A stretch of 21,870 nt of DNA from a virus, in the IMG/VR virus record IMGVR_UViG_3300009183_000409, positions 1 through 21,870 of that record; one strand, 5' to 3'. How positions within the stretch are numbered: the stretch's first letter is position 1; each line of letters opens with the position of its first letter. The notes below the pieces were generated by a model. That model was not told the DNA's origin, ran no database searches, and saw only the letters and a list, made by a program, of their open reading frames with translations. A program made the position numbers and the translations under genes. Positions 1-8,126 of this stretch are shown here, piece by piece.

Positions 1-137
1 GTGAATTTGAATTATGGGTTAAAGCCAATGGTGGTACAAAAATACAGGGAGCAGCATTTGAAGCAGTAGCTAGGCTTTGGAAGCGTGCTTACGGATTTGA
101 AAACAGATATATTATAGTGGAGAAACAAATAACATGA
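1..137 (+). CDS. C-terminal end of an unknown gene, cut by the window edge
   Basis: An open frame (codons from base 3) runs in from the left edge for 44 residues and stops at TGA 135-137. Its stop overlaps the next start as ATGA, so the two are probably translationally coupled. The visible tail has an alanine-rich helix followed by a W-K-R-A-Y-G-F-E-N-R-Y segment and a short strand-like I-I-V-E end. That layout loosely resembles the end of a GNAT acetyltransferase, but the acetyl-CoA motif would lie outside the window, so this is only a guess. Confidence 0.6.
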   Translation, partial: EFELWVKANGGTKIQGAAFEAVARLWKRAYGFENRYIIVEKQIT

Positions 138-1246
138 TTAACCTTAATAACTGGCTATTTAATTTAGTAGACAACTTTACCTTTTACAAAGGTGGTGGCG
201 GTGGTGGTGGTACATCTCAAACTAATAATCAATTAGACCCTACGGTACAACCGTTTGTTAAATATGGTTTGGAAGAAGCACAAAACCTTTACAAAACATC
301 TACTCCAGAATATTATGCTGGTCAAACTTATGTATCTCCATCTGCACAAACAACAACAGCATTACAACAAGCTCAAAATCGTGCATTAGGAGGTAATCCA
401 TTATTACCTGCTGCCCAACAACAACAACAAGATGTAATATCTGGTAACTACTTAGAAAACAATCCATACTTTAACCAAGCTCTAGCTGGTGCTGCACAAG
501 GTGCTACACAAAACTACAATGATGCTATTAAGGCTGCACAAGGCAATGCTTCTATGGCTGGTCGTTATGGCTCTGGTGTGTCTGCTGACATTCAAAATCG
601 TGCTGCCAATACATTATCTAATACACTAGCTAATAAATATGGTGAATTAGCTTATAGTAACTATGCTGGTGAACGTGGTATGCAAAACCAAGCTGCACAA
701 AATGCTCCTGCTTTGGCTGCTTCTGATTACCAAGATATTCAACAACTTATGAATGTAGGTAAGACTCAAGAAGATTATTCTAAAACTGCATTACAAGCTG
801 ACATTGATAAATTTAACTTTGAACAAAATAAACCATATCAAAAACTTAATGCTTATCTTGGTGCTGCTTACGGTGCTCCTACAGGTTCAGTATCTACTAC
901 TACGCAATCTGGTGGTGGTAAAATAGTATGTACAGCTATGAATAAAGCATATGGTTTTGGCTCATTCCGTCAAGCTATCTGGTTACAACATTCAGCTACA
1001 ATGCCTAATGCTAAAACAATTGAAAAAGGTTATCACAAATTATTTTTACCAGTTGTTGCATTTGCATTTAATGATAAACAAACATTGGTTCGCAAATTTG
1101 TTCGTAAGGTTTCAGAACATATTGCAAGACATAGAACTGCTGACTTATGGAAAGAAATGCGTGGTAAAAAACGTGACCCATTAGGTCGTTTATATCGTGG
1201 AATTATTGAACCAATTTGCTATTTAGCAGGTAAGGTAGGTAAATAA
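134..1246 (+). CDS. Gly/Ala/Gln-rich virion or ejection protein with a distinct C-terminal module
   Basis: The protein has 370 residues. Residues 1-19 are an amphipathic segment, followed by seven glycines (20-26). A long Q/A/N-rich helical region follows (about 30-245), with short Q and A runs. A second linker (S-T-T-T-Q-S-G-G-G, near 250-260) leads to a basic, cysteine-containing C-terminal module (about 262-370) around a C-T-A-M-N-K-A-Y-G-F-G-S-F motif. Helical, low-complexity proteins of this kind lie between tail and lysis genes in many podoviruses and are often internal virion or ejection proteins. I know similar C-terminal modules from other phage structural proteins but cannot name a function. 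Translation is coupled to the upstream gene by ATGA. Confidence 0.75.
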   Translation: MINLNNWLFNLVDNFTFYKGGGGGGGTSQTNNQLDPTVQPFVKYGLEEAQNLYKTSTPEYYAGQTYVSPSAQTTTALQQAQNRALGGNPLLPAAQQQQQDVISGNYLENNPYFNQALAGAAQGATQNYNDAIKAAQGNASMAGRYGSGVSADIQNRAANTLSNTLANKYGELAYSNYAGERGMQNQAAQNAPALAASDYQDIQQLMNVGKTQEDYSKTALQADIDKFNFEQNKPYQKLNAYLGAAYGAPTGSVSTTTQSGGGKIVCTAMNKAYGFGSFRQAIWLQHSATMPNAKTIEKGYHKLFLPVVAFAFNDKQTLVRKFVRKVSEHIARHRTADLWKEMRGKKRDPLGRLYRGIIEPICYLAGKVGK

Positions 1247-1247
1247 T

Positions 1248-2000
1248 ATGGGACCACCTTTATTAATTGGTGCAGGTTTAGGTGCTATTACATCAGCTGC
1301 TATGGGTAAAAATCCATTTATGGGTGCATTACTTGGAGGTGCTACAGGTGGATTATTTGGTGGTGCAGGTGCTGCTGCTGAAGGTGCTGCTGGCACTATA
1401 GGAACTAATGGTCTTATTGGTGGTGCTAATCTGACTGGTGCAGGAATTGCATCTGGTTCTGGTGCTAGTGCTGGAGGATTTGGAAGTGGATTATTTTCTG
1501 GATTAAAAGGTATAGAAACAGCTCCTGTTAGTTTTGGTACAGGTGGCTATGCTTCTGGTATAGGTGGTCAAGCGTTAAATGCTGCTCCATCTTTAAGTAC
1601 TATAGGAAATGGTGAAATTGGTTCTTCTTTACTTACAAATAGTAAAGGTAATCCTTTAAATATGATGGATAAAGTAGGTAATTATGTATCTAATATTCCA
1701 TCTAATGCTATGGACTATGTACAAAACAATCCTTTATCTTCTGCAAAAATGGCTTTAGATGTAGCAACTCCAGCTCCTGAAGCTCCTATGCAAGATAGGT
1801 CAACTCCTATAAAGCAAGGTAATACAAATATGTTAGTTGCACCTAATTTTAATACAAATCCATCTTCAAATTTAGATACATCATTACAAATAGGTCAAAC
1901 AAAAGATAATAGAATGGGATTGTTAGATGCTTTAAAAACAAGAATCCCTCTTACAGATGAAGAAAAAGCACAACTATCTCGTTTAAATCAAAGATATTAA
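1248..2000 (+). CDS. Glycine-zipper virion protein, probable ejection protein
   Basis: The protein has 250 residues. The first ~100 are almost entirely small residues (G, A, S, T) with repeated G-x-x-x-G/A spacing, as in glycine-zipper segments that insert in membranes. The middle is S/N/G-rich. The C-terminus (about 225-250) turns charged and helical (T-D-E-E-K-A-Q-L-S-R-L-N-Q). It starts one base after the previous stop, with an AAGGTAGG-like ribosome site inside that gene. A role in forming a DNA-entry channel or as an internal capsid protein fits the composition and neighbours, but nothing proves it. Confidence 0.7.
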   Translation: MGPPLLIGAGLGAITSAAMGKNPFMGALLGGATGGLFGGAGAAAEGAAGTIGTNGLIGGANLTGAGIASGSGASAGGFGSGLFSGLKGIETAPVSFGTGGYASGIGGQALNAAPSLSTIGNGEIGSSLLTNSKGNPLNMMDKVGNYVSNIPSNAMDYVQNNPLSSAKMALDVATPAPEAPMQDRSTPIKQGNTNMLVAPNFNTNPSSNLDTSLQIGQTKDNRMGLLDALKTRIPLTDEEKAQLSRLNQRY

Positions 2001-2010
2001 GGAAAACAAA

Positions 2011-2994
2011 ATGGCATGGTATGACAATTTAAATTTAAATAGTTTATTAGGTACTACTCAAAGTGCTGAATTAGCTAAAACATTATTCCCAGACCAAGCT
2101 CAAGCTATCCAAGATAGGTCTATTCAAGGTGGTTTATTGGGTGGCTTATCATCTTATCTTAAAGCTCCTAAGAATCAAAACAGAGGATATGGTGCTCTTA
2201 TAGGAGATATACTTGGTGGCGTTCAAACTGGTGCACAAGGTTCCTATGATACTAACATGGCTAACTATTTAACAAAAGAAAAAATTCAAGGCATGCAAAA
2301 AAATAAAGCAGAGTCTGAAGCACTTGATAGAATTTTTAAAGAGTCTGGTGGTAAATTTGACCCTAAAAAATTACAAGAAATGATTAACTCTGGTAACATT
2401 GAAGGTGCTCAAAAATATGTTACATTATTTAGAGGTGTTAAAGATATTAATGAAGCAAAAACTGGTAAAGTTACTTATAAACAATTAACTCCTGATGAAG
2501 TTAAATTGCGTGGATTAAATCCAAATCTTGTATATCAAATTGGAAGTGATAATCAAGTAACTCCTATAGGTGGTCAAGCAGATAAAACTCCAAGACAAGT
2601 ATCTAAAGAAGATGTAAGTATTGTAGGTAAAATGCTCACTGATTTAGGTGGAAAAGATTTAGCTCCTTATGCTGGATTTGTTGCTGCTGAAGCAAATAAA
2701 AAAGTTTCACAATCTGGTATGTCATTGCCTGAAGCTGTTCAAGCAACGGTTAATGATTTAAAATCTTCTGGTGCTATTAAAAATATGCAAAAAACATTTT
2801 TAGGTTTACCAGTTCCAGCAACTTCTTTTAAAGAAATTGACCCAGCAAAATTATATGGACAACCACAACCAACAACTGCTAGCCCAGCTAGTGTTGAATC
2901 TAAAAAACAACCTATATCAAAATCTGAATATGATAAACTTCCTATAGGTGCTAGTTATCTAGCTCCTAATAATCAAGTATTAATAAAGAAATAA
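2011..2994 (+). CDS. Hypothetical virion-associated protein
   Basis: The protein has 327 residues, with an AAGGA ribosome site about eight bases before ATG. The N-terminal ~90 residues mix short helices with glycine-rich turns (G-G-L-L-G-G-L, I-G-D-I-L-G-G-V). The middle (90-200) is charged and helical. The end (about 280-327) is rich in P, S and K and finishes in basic residues. No catalytic motif is visible. Its place between the glycine-zipper protein and the very large ejection-like protein suggests a structural role. Confidence 0.7.
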   Translation: MAWYDNLNLNSLLGTTQSAELAKTLFPDQAQAIQDRSIQGGLLGGLSSYLKAPKNQNRGYGALIGDILGGVQTGAQGSYDTNMANYLTKEKIQGMQKNKAESEALDRIFKESGGKFDPKKLQEMINSGNIEGAQKYVTLFRGVKDINEAKTGKVTYKQLTPDEVKLRGLNPNLVYQIGSDNQVTPIGGQADKTPRQVSKEDVSIVGKMLTDLGGKDLAPYAGFVAAEANKKVSQSGMSLPEAVQATVNDLKSSGAIKNMQKTFLGLPVPATSFKEIDPAKLYGQPQPTTASPASVESKKQPISKSEYDKLPIGASYLAPNNQVLIKK

Positions 2995-2997
2995 CAT

Positions 2998-5676
2998 ATG
3001 GCAAACTTTTGGGATAAAGATGTACCAGTAGCCCAAAGTAATTTTTGGGAAAAAGATATTCCTCAATCCGCTAATTTTTGGGAAAAGGATATTCCTTCAA
3101 AGAATATTGATTTTAGTATTCCTACGCCTGAAGCTATGCGTACAAGTTCTGTTTCTCCTACTCAAGAACCTTCTGCATTAAGTCAACTTACTTATGGTGC
3201 TGCTGAAGTGCCTACAGCTATTGCAGGTACTATTGTAGGTGGATTAGGTGGCGTTGTAAATAGAGTATTGCGTGGTACTGCATCGTTAGATAACACTGGT
3301 TTTGAAGAGGGTGCACAATATGTAGCTCCTGTTACAGCACCACAAACTGAAGCTGGTAGAGCAGCATTGGAAAATTTTGGTGAGTTTAGTGATAGATATT
3401 TAACTCCTTTAAGTGGAATGGGAGAGCTTGGTGCATTAGCTAGACTAAGACCTGTATCAGGTATGCCATCAACATTTAGAGCATCTGAACTTCCTGTTGT
3501 TGGAAAAACTTTAGAAAAAGCTGGTCAAGTAGCAGAATCTGTTACTGCTCCTATTGTAGAAAATATTAAAGGTGCATTCCAAAAATCTCCTGAAGCTAAA
3601 ACAAAACAGTATAATCAAGTTATAGATAACTATGAATTAGAAGCTGCTGATGCTATGTCTAAAGGTATGGCAATTGATGATATCAAACCATTTGTATTAT
3701 CTAAACTAGGAATTCCAGAGCAAAGACTAACTCAAGCTACTAATTATTTAAAAAGAAATGTTGAGATTCCTGCAACTATGGAGGAAGCAAATTTAGTTTC
3801 TAGAATTAAAGCTGCTGGAGAATATAAAGACCCATCTGTTATGTCAAAAGTATTGCAACCTATTCAGAGTAGATTACAACAAATTGCAGAACCTGTTGCA
3901 AATAGATTAGGTAAATATGAATTTAATTTGCATACTAATACAGCAAAATATATAGATGAAGCTACTCCATTTTTAACATCATTAAATAGATTAGATAAAC
4001 CAGTTGCAGAAAAAATATCTTTAGATTTATATAATGGTAAATTTGATAATGTACGATCTACTTTGCAACAAACAGACCCTGCATTAATAAATTCATTTAA
4101 TAAAACAGAAGCTGTTTTAAAAGACATATATCAACAACTTGTAGATTCTGGATATAAAGACTTAGCTAAAATTGAAAATTATTTTCCTAGAAGAATTAAA
4201 GATTTAGATGGCTTATACAAAGAATTAGGCGTTCCTGCTAAAGGTAAAATTGAAACATTGCTTAATGATAAAGCAAATAAACTTAATGTATCTAGGTCTG
4301 AATTAACTGATGAGCAAGTAGCTGATGCTGTAAATAAATACCTTCGTGGTTATGGTCAAAAAACTTCATCTGGAAAACCATATTTTACAAAGTCTAGAAA
4401 CATAGACCAAGTAGACCCTAGAATTTTACCATACTATGATAATCCAGCAACTAGTTTTCAAAACTATGTGCGTTCAGCAGTTAATAATATAGAGAAAAAT
4501 AAATTCTTTGGCAAGAGTGCTGTAGTAGATGCAGGTCAAAAACTTAATATTGATTCATCTATAGGTAATTTTATAGCTCAAGATATTGGAGGAACTTCTC
4601 CAGCAGCAGATGAAATAAGTTCTTTATTAAAAGCTAGATTTACATTGGGAGAACAATCCCCTAATGCAATTGTTAAAGCTGCTAAAAATATTATGTATAG
4701 TTCTACAATTGCAAACTTTAAATCTTCTGTATCACAGATAGCTGACTTAGGTATGAGTGCATTTGTTAATGGTAACAGAAATAGTATTGCTGCAATGCTT
4801 AAAAGTAAAGAAGTTACTATGCACGATTTAGGTTTGGCTGAAGCATCTGCTGAACTTAGCACTGCAGAAGGAACTTCAAAAGCACTTAATAGTCTTCTTA
4901 CAATATCTCAATTTAAAAGAATTGATAAATTAGGAAAAGAAACATTTATTAATGCAGCATTATCTAAAGCCAGAAAAATGTCACAAAGTGAAACTGGTAC
5001 TAACGCATTAAAAAATAGATATGGCAAAGTATTTGGAGAAGAGTTTAATTCTTTTGCTAATGATTTAAAATCTGGCAAAATTACTGACAATGTTAAATAT
5101 TATTTGTTTAATGAGTTGGCAGAAGTTCAACCAATTAACCTTTCTCAAATGCCTAAAATGTATTTAGAAAATCCTAATGGTAGAGTTTTATATGCACTTA
5201 AATCATTTACCATTAAGCAATTAGATGTAATGAAAAAACATATTTATGACCAATATAAAGCAGGTAATAAAGGTCGTGCTGTTAAAAATGCTGCAGCTTA
5301 TGTAGCATTAATTGGTGGTGCTAATACATCAGCAGACCAACTTAAAAAAATAATGGAAGGTAAAGAAATAAATGTAGATGACCTTCCTCAAGAATTTGCA
5401 TTTAATGTACTTAAATTATTTGGTGGTTCTAAATTTTTGTATGATAAATATTTACAACAAGGCAAATTTGGTGAAGCTGCAATTAGAACAATAGCTCCTC
5501 CATTAGATGTACTAACAGCACCTGTAGAAGACGCAATAGGTTACCTATCAGGCAAAGAAAATTACCAATATAAAACTCCTAAAAAATTACCATTAGTTGG
5601 GTGGGCTATATATAATTTCTGGGGTGGTGGTTTAGAAAAATATAATACAGAACAACAAAATAAATTATATAAATAA
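2998..5676 (+). CDS. Large internal virion/ejection-like protein with N-terminal NFWxKDxP repeats
   Basis: At 892 residues this is the largest protein in the window. It opens with three copies of N-F-W-(D/E)-K-D-(V/I)-P at residues 3-10, 15-22 and 26-33. Short W-x-K-D motifs of this kind occur near the N-terminus of large virion-carried phage proteins. A small-residue segment (about 65-95) could meet a membrane, and the rest is mostly charged helices. I see no lysozyme or transglycosylase active site, so an enzymatic role cannot be claimed. Length and position, last before the lysis genes, match internal core or ejection proteins of podoviruses. The ribosome site is weak, so translation may be coupled to the gene three bases upstream. 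Confidence 0.75.
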   Translation: MANFWDKDVPVAQSNFWEKDIPQSANFWEKDIPSKNIDFSIPTPEAMRTSSVSPTQEPSALSQLTYGAAEVPTAIAGTIVGGLGGVVNRVLRGTASLDNTGFEEGAQYVAPVTAPQTEAGRAALENFGEFSDRYLTPLSGMGELGALARLRPVSGMPSTFRASELPVVGKTLEKAGQVAESVTAPIVENIKGAFQKSPEAKTKQYNQVIDNYELEAADAMSKGMAIDDIKPFVLSKLGIPEQRLTQATNYLKRNVEIPATMEEANLVSRIKAAGEYKDPSVMSKVLQPIQSRLQQIAEPVANRLGKYEFNLHTNTAKYIDEATPFLTSLNRLDKPVAEKISLDLYNGKFDNVRSTLQQTDPALINSFNKTEAVLKDIYQQLVDSGYKDLAKIENYFPRRIKDLDGLYKELGVPAKGKIETLLNDKANKLNVSRSELTDEQVADAVNKYLRGYGQKTSSGKPYFTKSRNIDQVDPRILPYYDNPATSFQNYVRSAVNNIEKNKFFGKSAVVDAGQKLNIDSSIGNFIAQDIGGTSPAADEISSLLKARFTLGEQSPNAIVKAAKNIMYSSTIANFKSSVSQIADLGMSAFVNGNRNSIAAMLKSKEVTMHDLGLAEASAELSTAEGTSKALNSLLTISQFKRIDKLGKETFINAALSKARKMSQSETGTNALKNRYGKVFGEEFNSFANDLKSGKITDNVKYYLFNELAEVQPINLSQMPKMYLENPNGRVLYALKSFTIKQLDVMKKHIYDQYKAGNKGRAVKNAAAYVALIGGANTSADQLKKIMEGKEINVDDLPQEFAFNVLKLFGGSKFLYDKYLQQGKFGEAAIRTIAPPLDVLTAPVEDAIGYLSGKENYQYKTPKKLPLVGWAIYNFWGGGLEKYNTEQQNKLYK

Positions 5677-5686
5677 GGAAGTTTTA

Positions 5687-5896
5687 ATGTCTAACGAAAT
5701 TGACCCAATACAGTACGGGCAACTTATTGCCCAAGTACAAAACCTACAAGATAAGGTAGATAGCATGGAGACAGATATAAAGTCCCTTCTAGAGCTTGCA
5801 AACAAGTCTAAAGGTGGATTCTGGGCAGGTATGGCTATTGCCTCTGCTATCGGTGGCTTTATAACATTTATTGCTAATCATTGGTTAAACAGATGA
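5687..5896 (+). CDS. Coiled-coil plus single-TM protein, XhlA/holin-like
   Basis: The protein has 69 residues. Residues about 8-42 form a heptad-like coiled coil (L-I-A-Q-V-Q-N-L-Q-D-K-V), followed by K-S-K-G-G and one membrane span (about 44-63) with a short basic end. This is the layout of haemolysin XhlA-type and class III holin-like phage proteins. It is the first gene after the structural block, has an AAGGA ribosome site, and its TGA overlaps the next ATG. Holin or holin-accessory is the best guess. Several other membrane proteins nearby compete for the role. Confidence 0.7.
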   Translation: MSNEIDPIQYGQLIAQVQNLQDKVDSMETDIKSLLELANKSKGGFWAGMAIASAIGGFITFIANHWLNR

Positions 5897-6222
5897 AAGC
5901 CCTTGCCTACTTTACAGTTTTAGTAGTATTTTGGTTATTCTTAATTGATACACCTTATGCTAAAGACCTTGTAAAAGAAATGGTTATGGTTACAGAAGCA
6001 GGTGAAATTGTACTAACAAGTGAAGAGTGTATCTTTAAAAAAGAAGGATTACAAGGTTACGACTATGCTGCCTATGCAACGGACAAAGGTCATCCTAACC
6101 ATGAAGGTTGCTGGAAGTCTGATAGTTACGAAGGTAAGCACGCAGTGTTTATATACTTTCCAGAGATAAACCAAACAGCAGTATTTGACGCTAAACTATT
6201 TCATCCTAAAGCCACTATATGA
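5893..6222 (+). CDS. Secreted small protein of unknown function
   Basis: The ATG at 5893 overlaps the preceding stop as ATGA and places a signal peptide right at the N-terminus, so I prefer it over an in-frame TTG four codons upstream. The product has 109 residues. A hydrophobic signal (about 1-21) ends at T-P-Y-A, a plausible signal-peptidase site before K-D-L-V. The mature part has two cysteines (in E-E-C-I-F and E-G-C-W-K) that could form a disulfide in the periplasm. The sequence is acidic and aromatic at the end. It has no lipobox and no C-terminal membrane anchor, so it does not look like a spanin. Confidence 0.7.
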   Translation: MKALAYFTVLVVFWLFLIDTPYAKDLVKEMVMVTEAGEIVLTSEECIFKKEGLQGYDYAAYATDKGHPNHEGCWKSDSYEGKHAVFIYFPEINQTAVFDAKLFHPKATI

Positions 6223-6578
6223 CATTCATTACAGAGAACAACATTGCCAATCTATATTCGGCTTTGATAGAATTCCCTGTATTTGATGAGTATAAACTTC
6301 CCCCATCTTCCAAAGTAGATTTTGTAATAGTTAATGACCCAGAAATGTATGGTCAGTATGAGCCACCAGAACAAGGTGAACCTCATGTTATTACAATTAG
6401 CACAGCTAAATGTGGGCATCTTGATACAGTTATGAAAACTCTTTGCCATGAAATTATACATATGTGTATTTATTTAGAAACACCTAAAACAGATAAGTAT
6501 ACTAGCCATAAAGGTTTATTTTTAAAACTACAAAAACGTGTAGCCAATCATCTTGGTTTTGACCCAAAGGAATTATAA
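6219..6578 (+). CDS. SprT/zincin-like metallopeptidase-like protein
   Basis: The protein has 119 residues and is coupled by ATGA to the secreted protein upstream. The key feature is H-E-I-I-H at residues 77-81, an HExxH zincin motif. About 15 residues later comes T-S-H-K-G-L-F, whose histidine (97) could be the third zinc ligand, as in SprT/WLM-type minimal peptidases (H-E-x-x-H ... H-x-x-x-F). There is no signal peptide, so it should act in the cytoplasm or be packaged. The substrate is unknown; virion maturation or host-protein cleavage are possibilities. Confidence 0.72.
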   Translation: MTFITENNIANLYSALIEFPVFDEYKLPPSSKVDFVIVNDPEMYGQYEPPEQGEPHVITISTAKCGHLDTVMKTLCHEIIHMCIYLETPKTDKYTSHKGLFLKLQKRVANHLGFDPKEL

Positions 6579-7084
6579 TGGATTTAACAGAACTTTTAAA
6601 GAATATAAATTTATTAGCTCCACCAAGAGCATCTATAGGTAATGATAATTTAAATGTTAATGCTTATACTAATCCAACATTAGGTGCTAATGCTAATGCA
6701 ACACAACCTACTGATATGGGTTTATTAAGTGCTACTATAGGTAAAAATATTAATGAGCCATCATATAAAGATGTAGCTTTAAATAGAGAAAATATGCGTT
6801 ATGGAGTTACAAAACAAGCAGGTGATACTGCACCATATGCACAATACACAGACCCAAATATGATGGTAAGGGCTATGGGAGGCAATAACCCAAATGTGCA
6901 AGGTAACTACATGACTGATTTAATGGGTGGTCAGGCTAGTATAGGTGGTCAATATGACGCATCTGGACTATCTGCAATGGCAGCATACAAAAAGAAATTA
7001 GCAGACGATTGGCTATTAAATACTTATTTACAAGCTAACCCTTATGCACATTCAGCAAATGTTACAATAGGTAAAAACTTTTAA
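6578..7084 (+). CDS. Hypothetical N/G/A-rich protein
   Basis: The protein has 168 residues, and its start overlaps the previous stop as TAATG. It is rich in Asn, Gly, Ala, Met and Tyr, with a short helical stretch near the end (S-A-M-A-A-Y-K-K-K-L-A-D-D-W-L-L). It has no signal peptide, membrane span or known motif. Composition resembles the structural proteins at 134-2994 more than the lysis genes, so it may be a minor virion component. I do not recognise the family. Confidence 0.65.
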   Translation: MDLTELLKNINLLAPPRASIGNDNLNVNAYTNPTLGANANATQPTDMGLLSATIGKNINEPSYKDVALNRENMRYGVTKQAGDTAPYAQYTDPNMMVRAMGGNNPNVQGNYMTDLMGGQASIGGQYDASGLSAMAAYKKKLADDWLLNTYLQANPYAHSANVTIGKNF

Positions 7085-7093
7085 GGAGTTACA

Positions 7094-7483
7094 ATGTTCG
7101 GTTCAATCATATCTTTAATTTTACCAGCCTTAGTCCCAGCATTTGCTGACGGTGCTAGAGGTCTTATAGCCAAGTTTACAGGTGGTGCAGGTGGACAACC
7201 ACAGAACATGACAGAACGTATAGAGCTTATGAAAGCAGAAGCTGAAAAGTTACAGGCTTTAGCTGCATTAGATAACCCTACTGGCGAACCTTCTAAATGG
7301 ATTATAGACCTTCGTGCTTCATTTAGATATGTCATCATAACTGCTATAATGATATTCACTGCTATTGTAGTATTTAACCCAGACGTTGTAGGTGCATCTG
7401 TAGTAGCAGTATTCCTTGACATGACTGGAGCTTGTATGTCTTTTGTTATTGGCGAAAGAATGTACCTGACACTTAAAAAATGA
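7094..7483 (+). CDS. Holin-like protein with three hydrophobic segments (GTA-type holin family)
   Basis: The protein has 129 residues and a clear AAGGAG site seven bases before ATG. Hydrophobic segments are at about 2-18, 76-95 and 100-120. Between them lies a charged helix with M-K-A-E-A-E-K-L-Q and the phrase P-S-K-W-I-I-D-L-R-A-S-F-R. That phrase resembles the three-TM holin family found in gene-transfer agents and many alphaproteobacterial and marine phages. This is the strongest holin candidate, being upstream of a lysin gene. Its TGA overlaps the next ATG. Confidence 0.72.
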   Translation: MFGSIISLILPALVPAFADGARGLIAKFTGGAGGQPQNMTERIELMKAEAEKLQALAALDNPTGEPSKWIIDLRASFRYVIITAIMIFTAIVVFNPDVVGASVVAVFLDMTGACMSFVIGERMYLTLKK

Positions 7484-7638
7484 TTTTATTAAACATAATG
7501 AATTGGATAGGTTTAACTATTCTTAAGTTTTTAATAGTAGCATTGTTATTTGGTGCTATGGGTTTTTCTATTATCTTTATGTATGCTATGCAATATTTAA
7601 CACAAGCCTTACATTATGTAGATAAAAATGTTAATTGA
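7480..7638 (+). CDS. 52-residue membrane protein
   Basis: This short gene begins at an ATG overlapping the holin-like stop as ATGA and ends inside the start of the lysin gene. The middle (about 9-38) is one strongly hydrophobic stretch with G-A-M-G-F, followed by a polar tail ending in D-K-N-V-N. Position and topology suggest a second holin, antiholin or pinholin-like protein, but no family match is visible. A second in-frame ATG at 7498 could give a shorter form, a familiar trick of dual-start holins. Confidence 0.6.
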   Translation: MILLNIMNWIGLTILKFLIVALLFGAMGFSIIFMYAMQYLTQALHYVDKNVN

Positions 7639-8017
7639 AGTAAAAAGATATGAATTTAATGATACCTATACTGTAGGCAGAATGTATATCAACAATGTTT
7701 ATTTCTGTTACACCCTAGAAGACGTAGTTAGAAAGGGAGCTAAAGTAAATGGACAAACAGCTATTCCTGCTGGGACTTACGATGTTATTATTGATGACTC
7801 TGCTAGATTTGGTAAGCCTATGCCTCATATTTTAAATGTTCCTAATTTCACAGGCGTAAGAATACATGCTGGTAATACATCTAAAGACACAGATGGATGT
7901 ATCTTATTAGGTCACACATATGCAGGTAAAGACTTTATAGGAAATTCTAAATTAGCATACGATGTATTTTTTAACAAACTTAAAGAAGACAAAACAGCAA
8001 CTATTAAAATATGGTAG
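7628..8017 (+). CDS. DUF5675-type endolysin candidate (YkuD-like active-site motif)
   Basis: The protein has 129 residues, the usual size of the DUF5675 family. The signature is V-P-N-F-T-G-V-R-I-H-A-G-N at 71-83 followed by D-T-D-G-C-I-L-L-G at 87-95. The His-80/Cys-91 pair resembles the H...S-x-G-C catalytic pattern of L,D-transpeptidase (YkuD) folds. The earlier L-E-D and I-P-A-G-T-Y motifs are also typical. Such proteins sit in phage lysis cassettes and are thought to cut peptidoglycan. Here it follows two holin-like genes, starts inside the upstream gene and has no signal peptide, so it would need a holin. Confidence 0.8.
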   Translation: MLIEVKRYEFNDTYTVGRMYINNVYFCYTLEDVVRKGAKVNGQTAIPAGTYDVIIDDSARFGKPMPHILNVPNFTGVRIHAGNTSKDTDGCILLGHTYAGKDFIGNSKLAYDVFFNKLKEDKTATIKIW

Positions 8018-8118
8018 AGTATTTAATCTGTGATGTGCTTTGTGCTATTGACAATTTAAAGTATGTATTAGTCTTGTTTTTTGCATTTATAGTATATAAT
8101 AGTTTATCTAAACATTAG
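8011..8118 (+). CDS. 35-residue membrane micropeptide
   Basis: The ATG at 8011 lies inside the last codons of the lysin gene and the frame stops at TAG 8116-8118, eight bases before the exonuclease start. Residues about 16-31 form one hydrophobic span (Y-V-L-V-L-F-F-A-F-I-V-Y). The N-terminal part has two cysteines and acidic residues. No good ribosome site is seen, so expression would rely on coupling. It fills an otherwise empty gap and resembles the other tiny membrane genes here, but it could be chance. Confidence 0.42.
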   Translation: MVEYLICDVLCAIDNLKYVLVLFFAFIVYNSLSKH

Positions 8119-8126
8119 AGACTACT

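Noticed and set aside
951-1184. Plus-strand 77-codon frame inside the first structural gene
   Set aside because: It lies in an alternate frame within a conserved-looking C-terminal module and has no ribosome site.
7081-7422. Minus-strand 113-codon frame
   Set aside because: It is antisense to the three-TM holin-like gene, which has a good ribosome site and family-like motifs.
8050-8101. Promoter before the exonuclease (TTGACA near 8050 and TATAAT near 8095)
   Set aside because: The two hexamers are too far apart to pair, and the -35 candidates properly spaced from TATAAT are poor.
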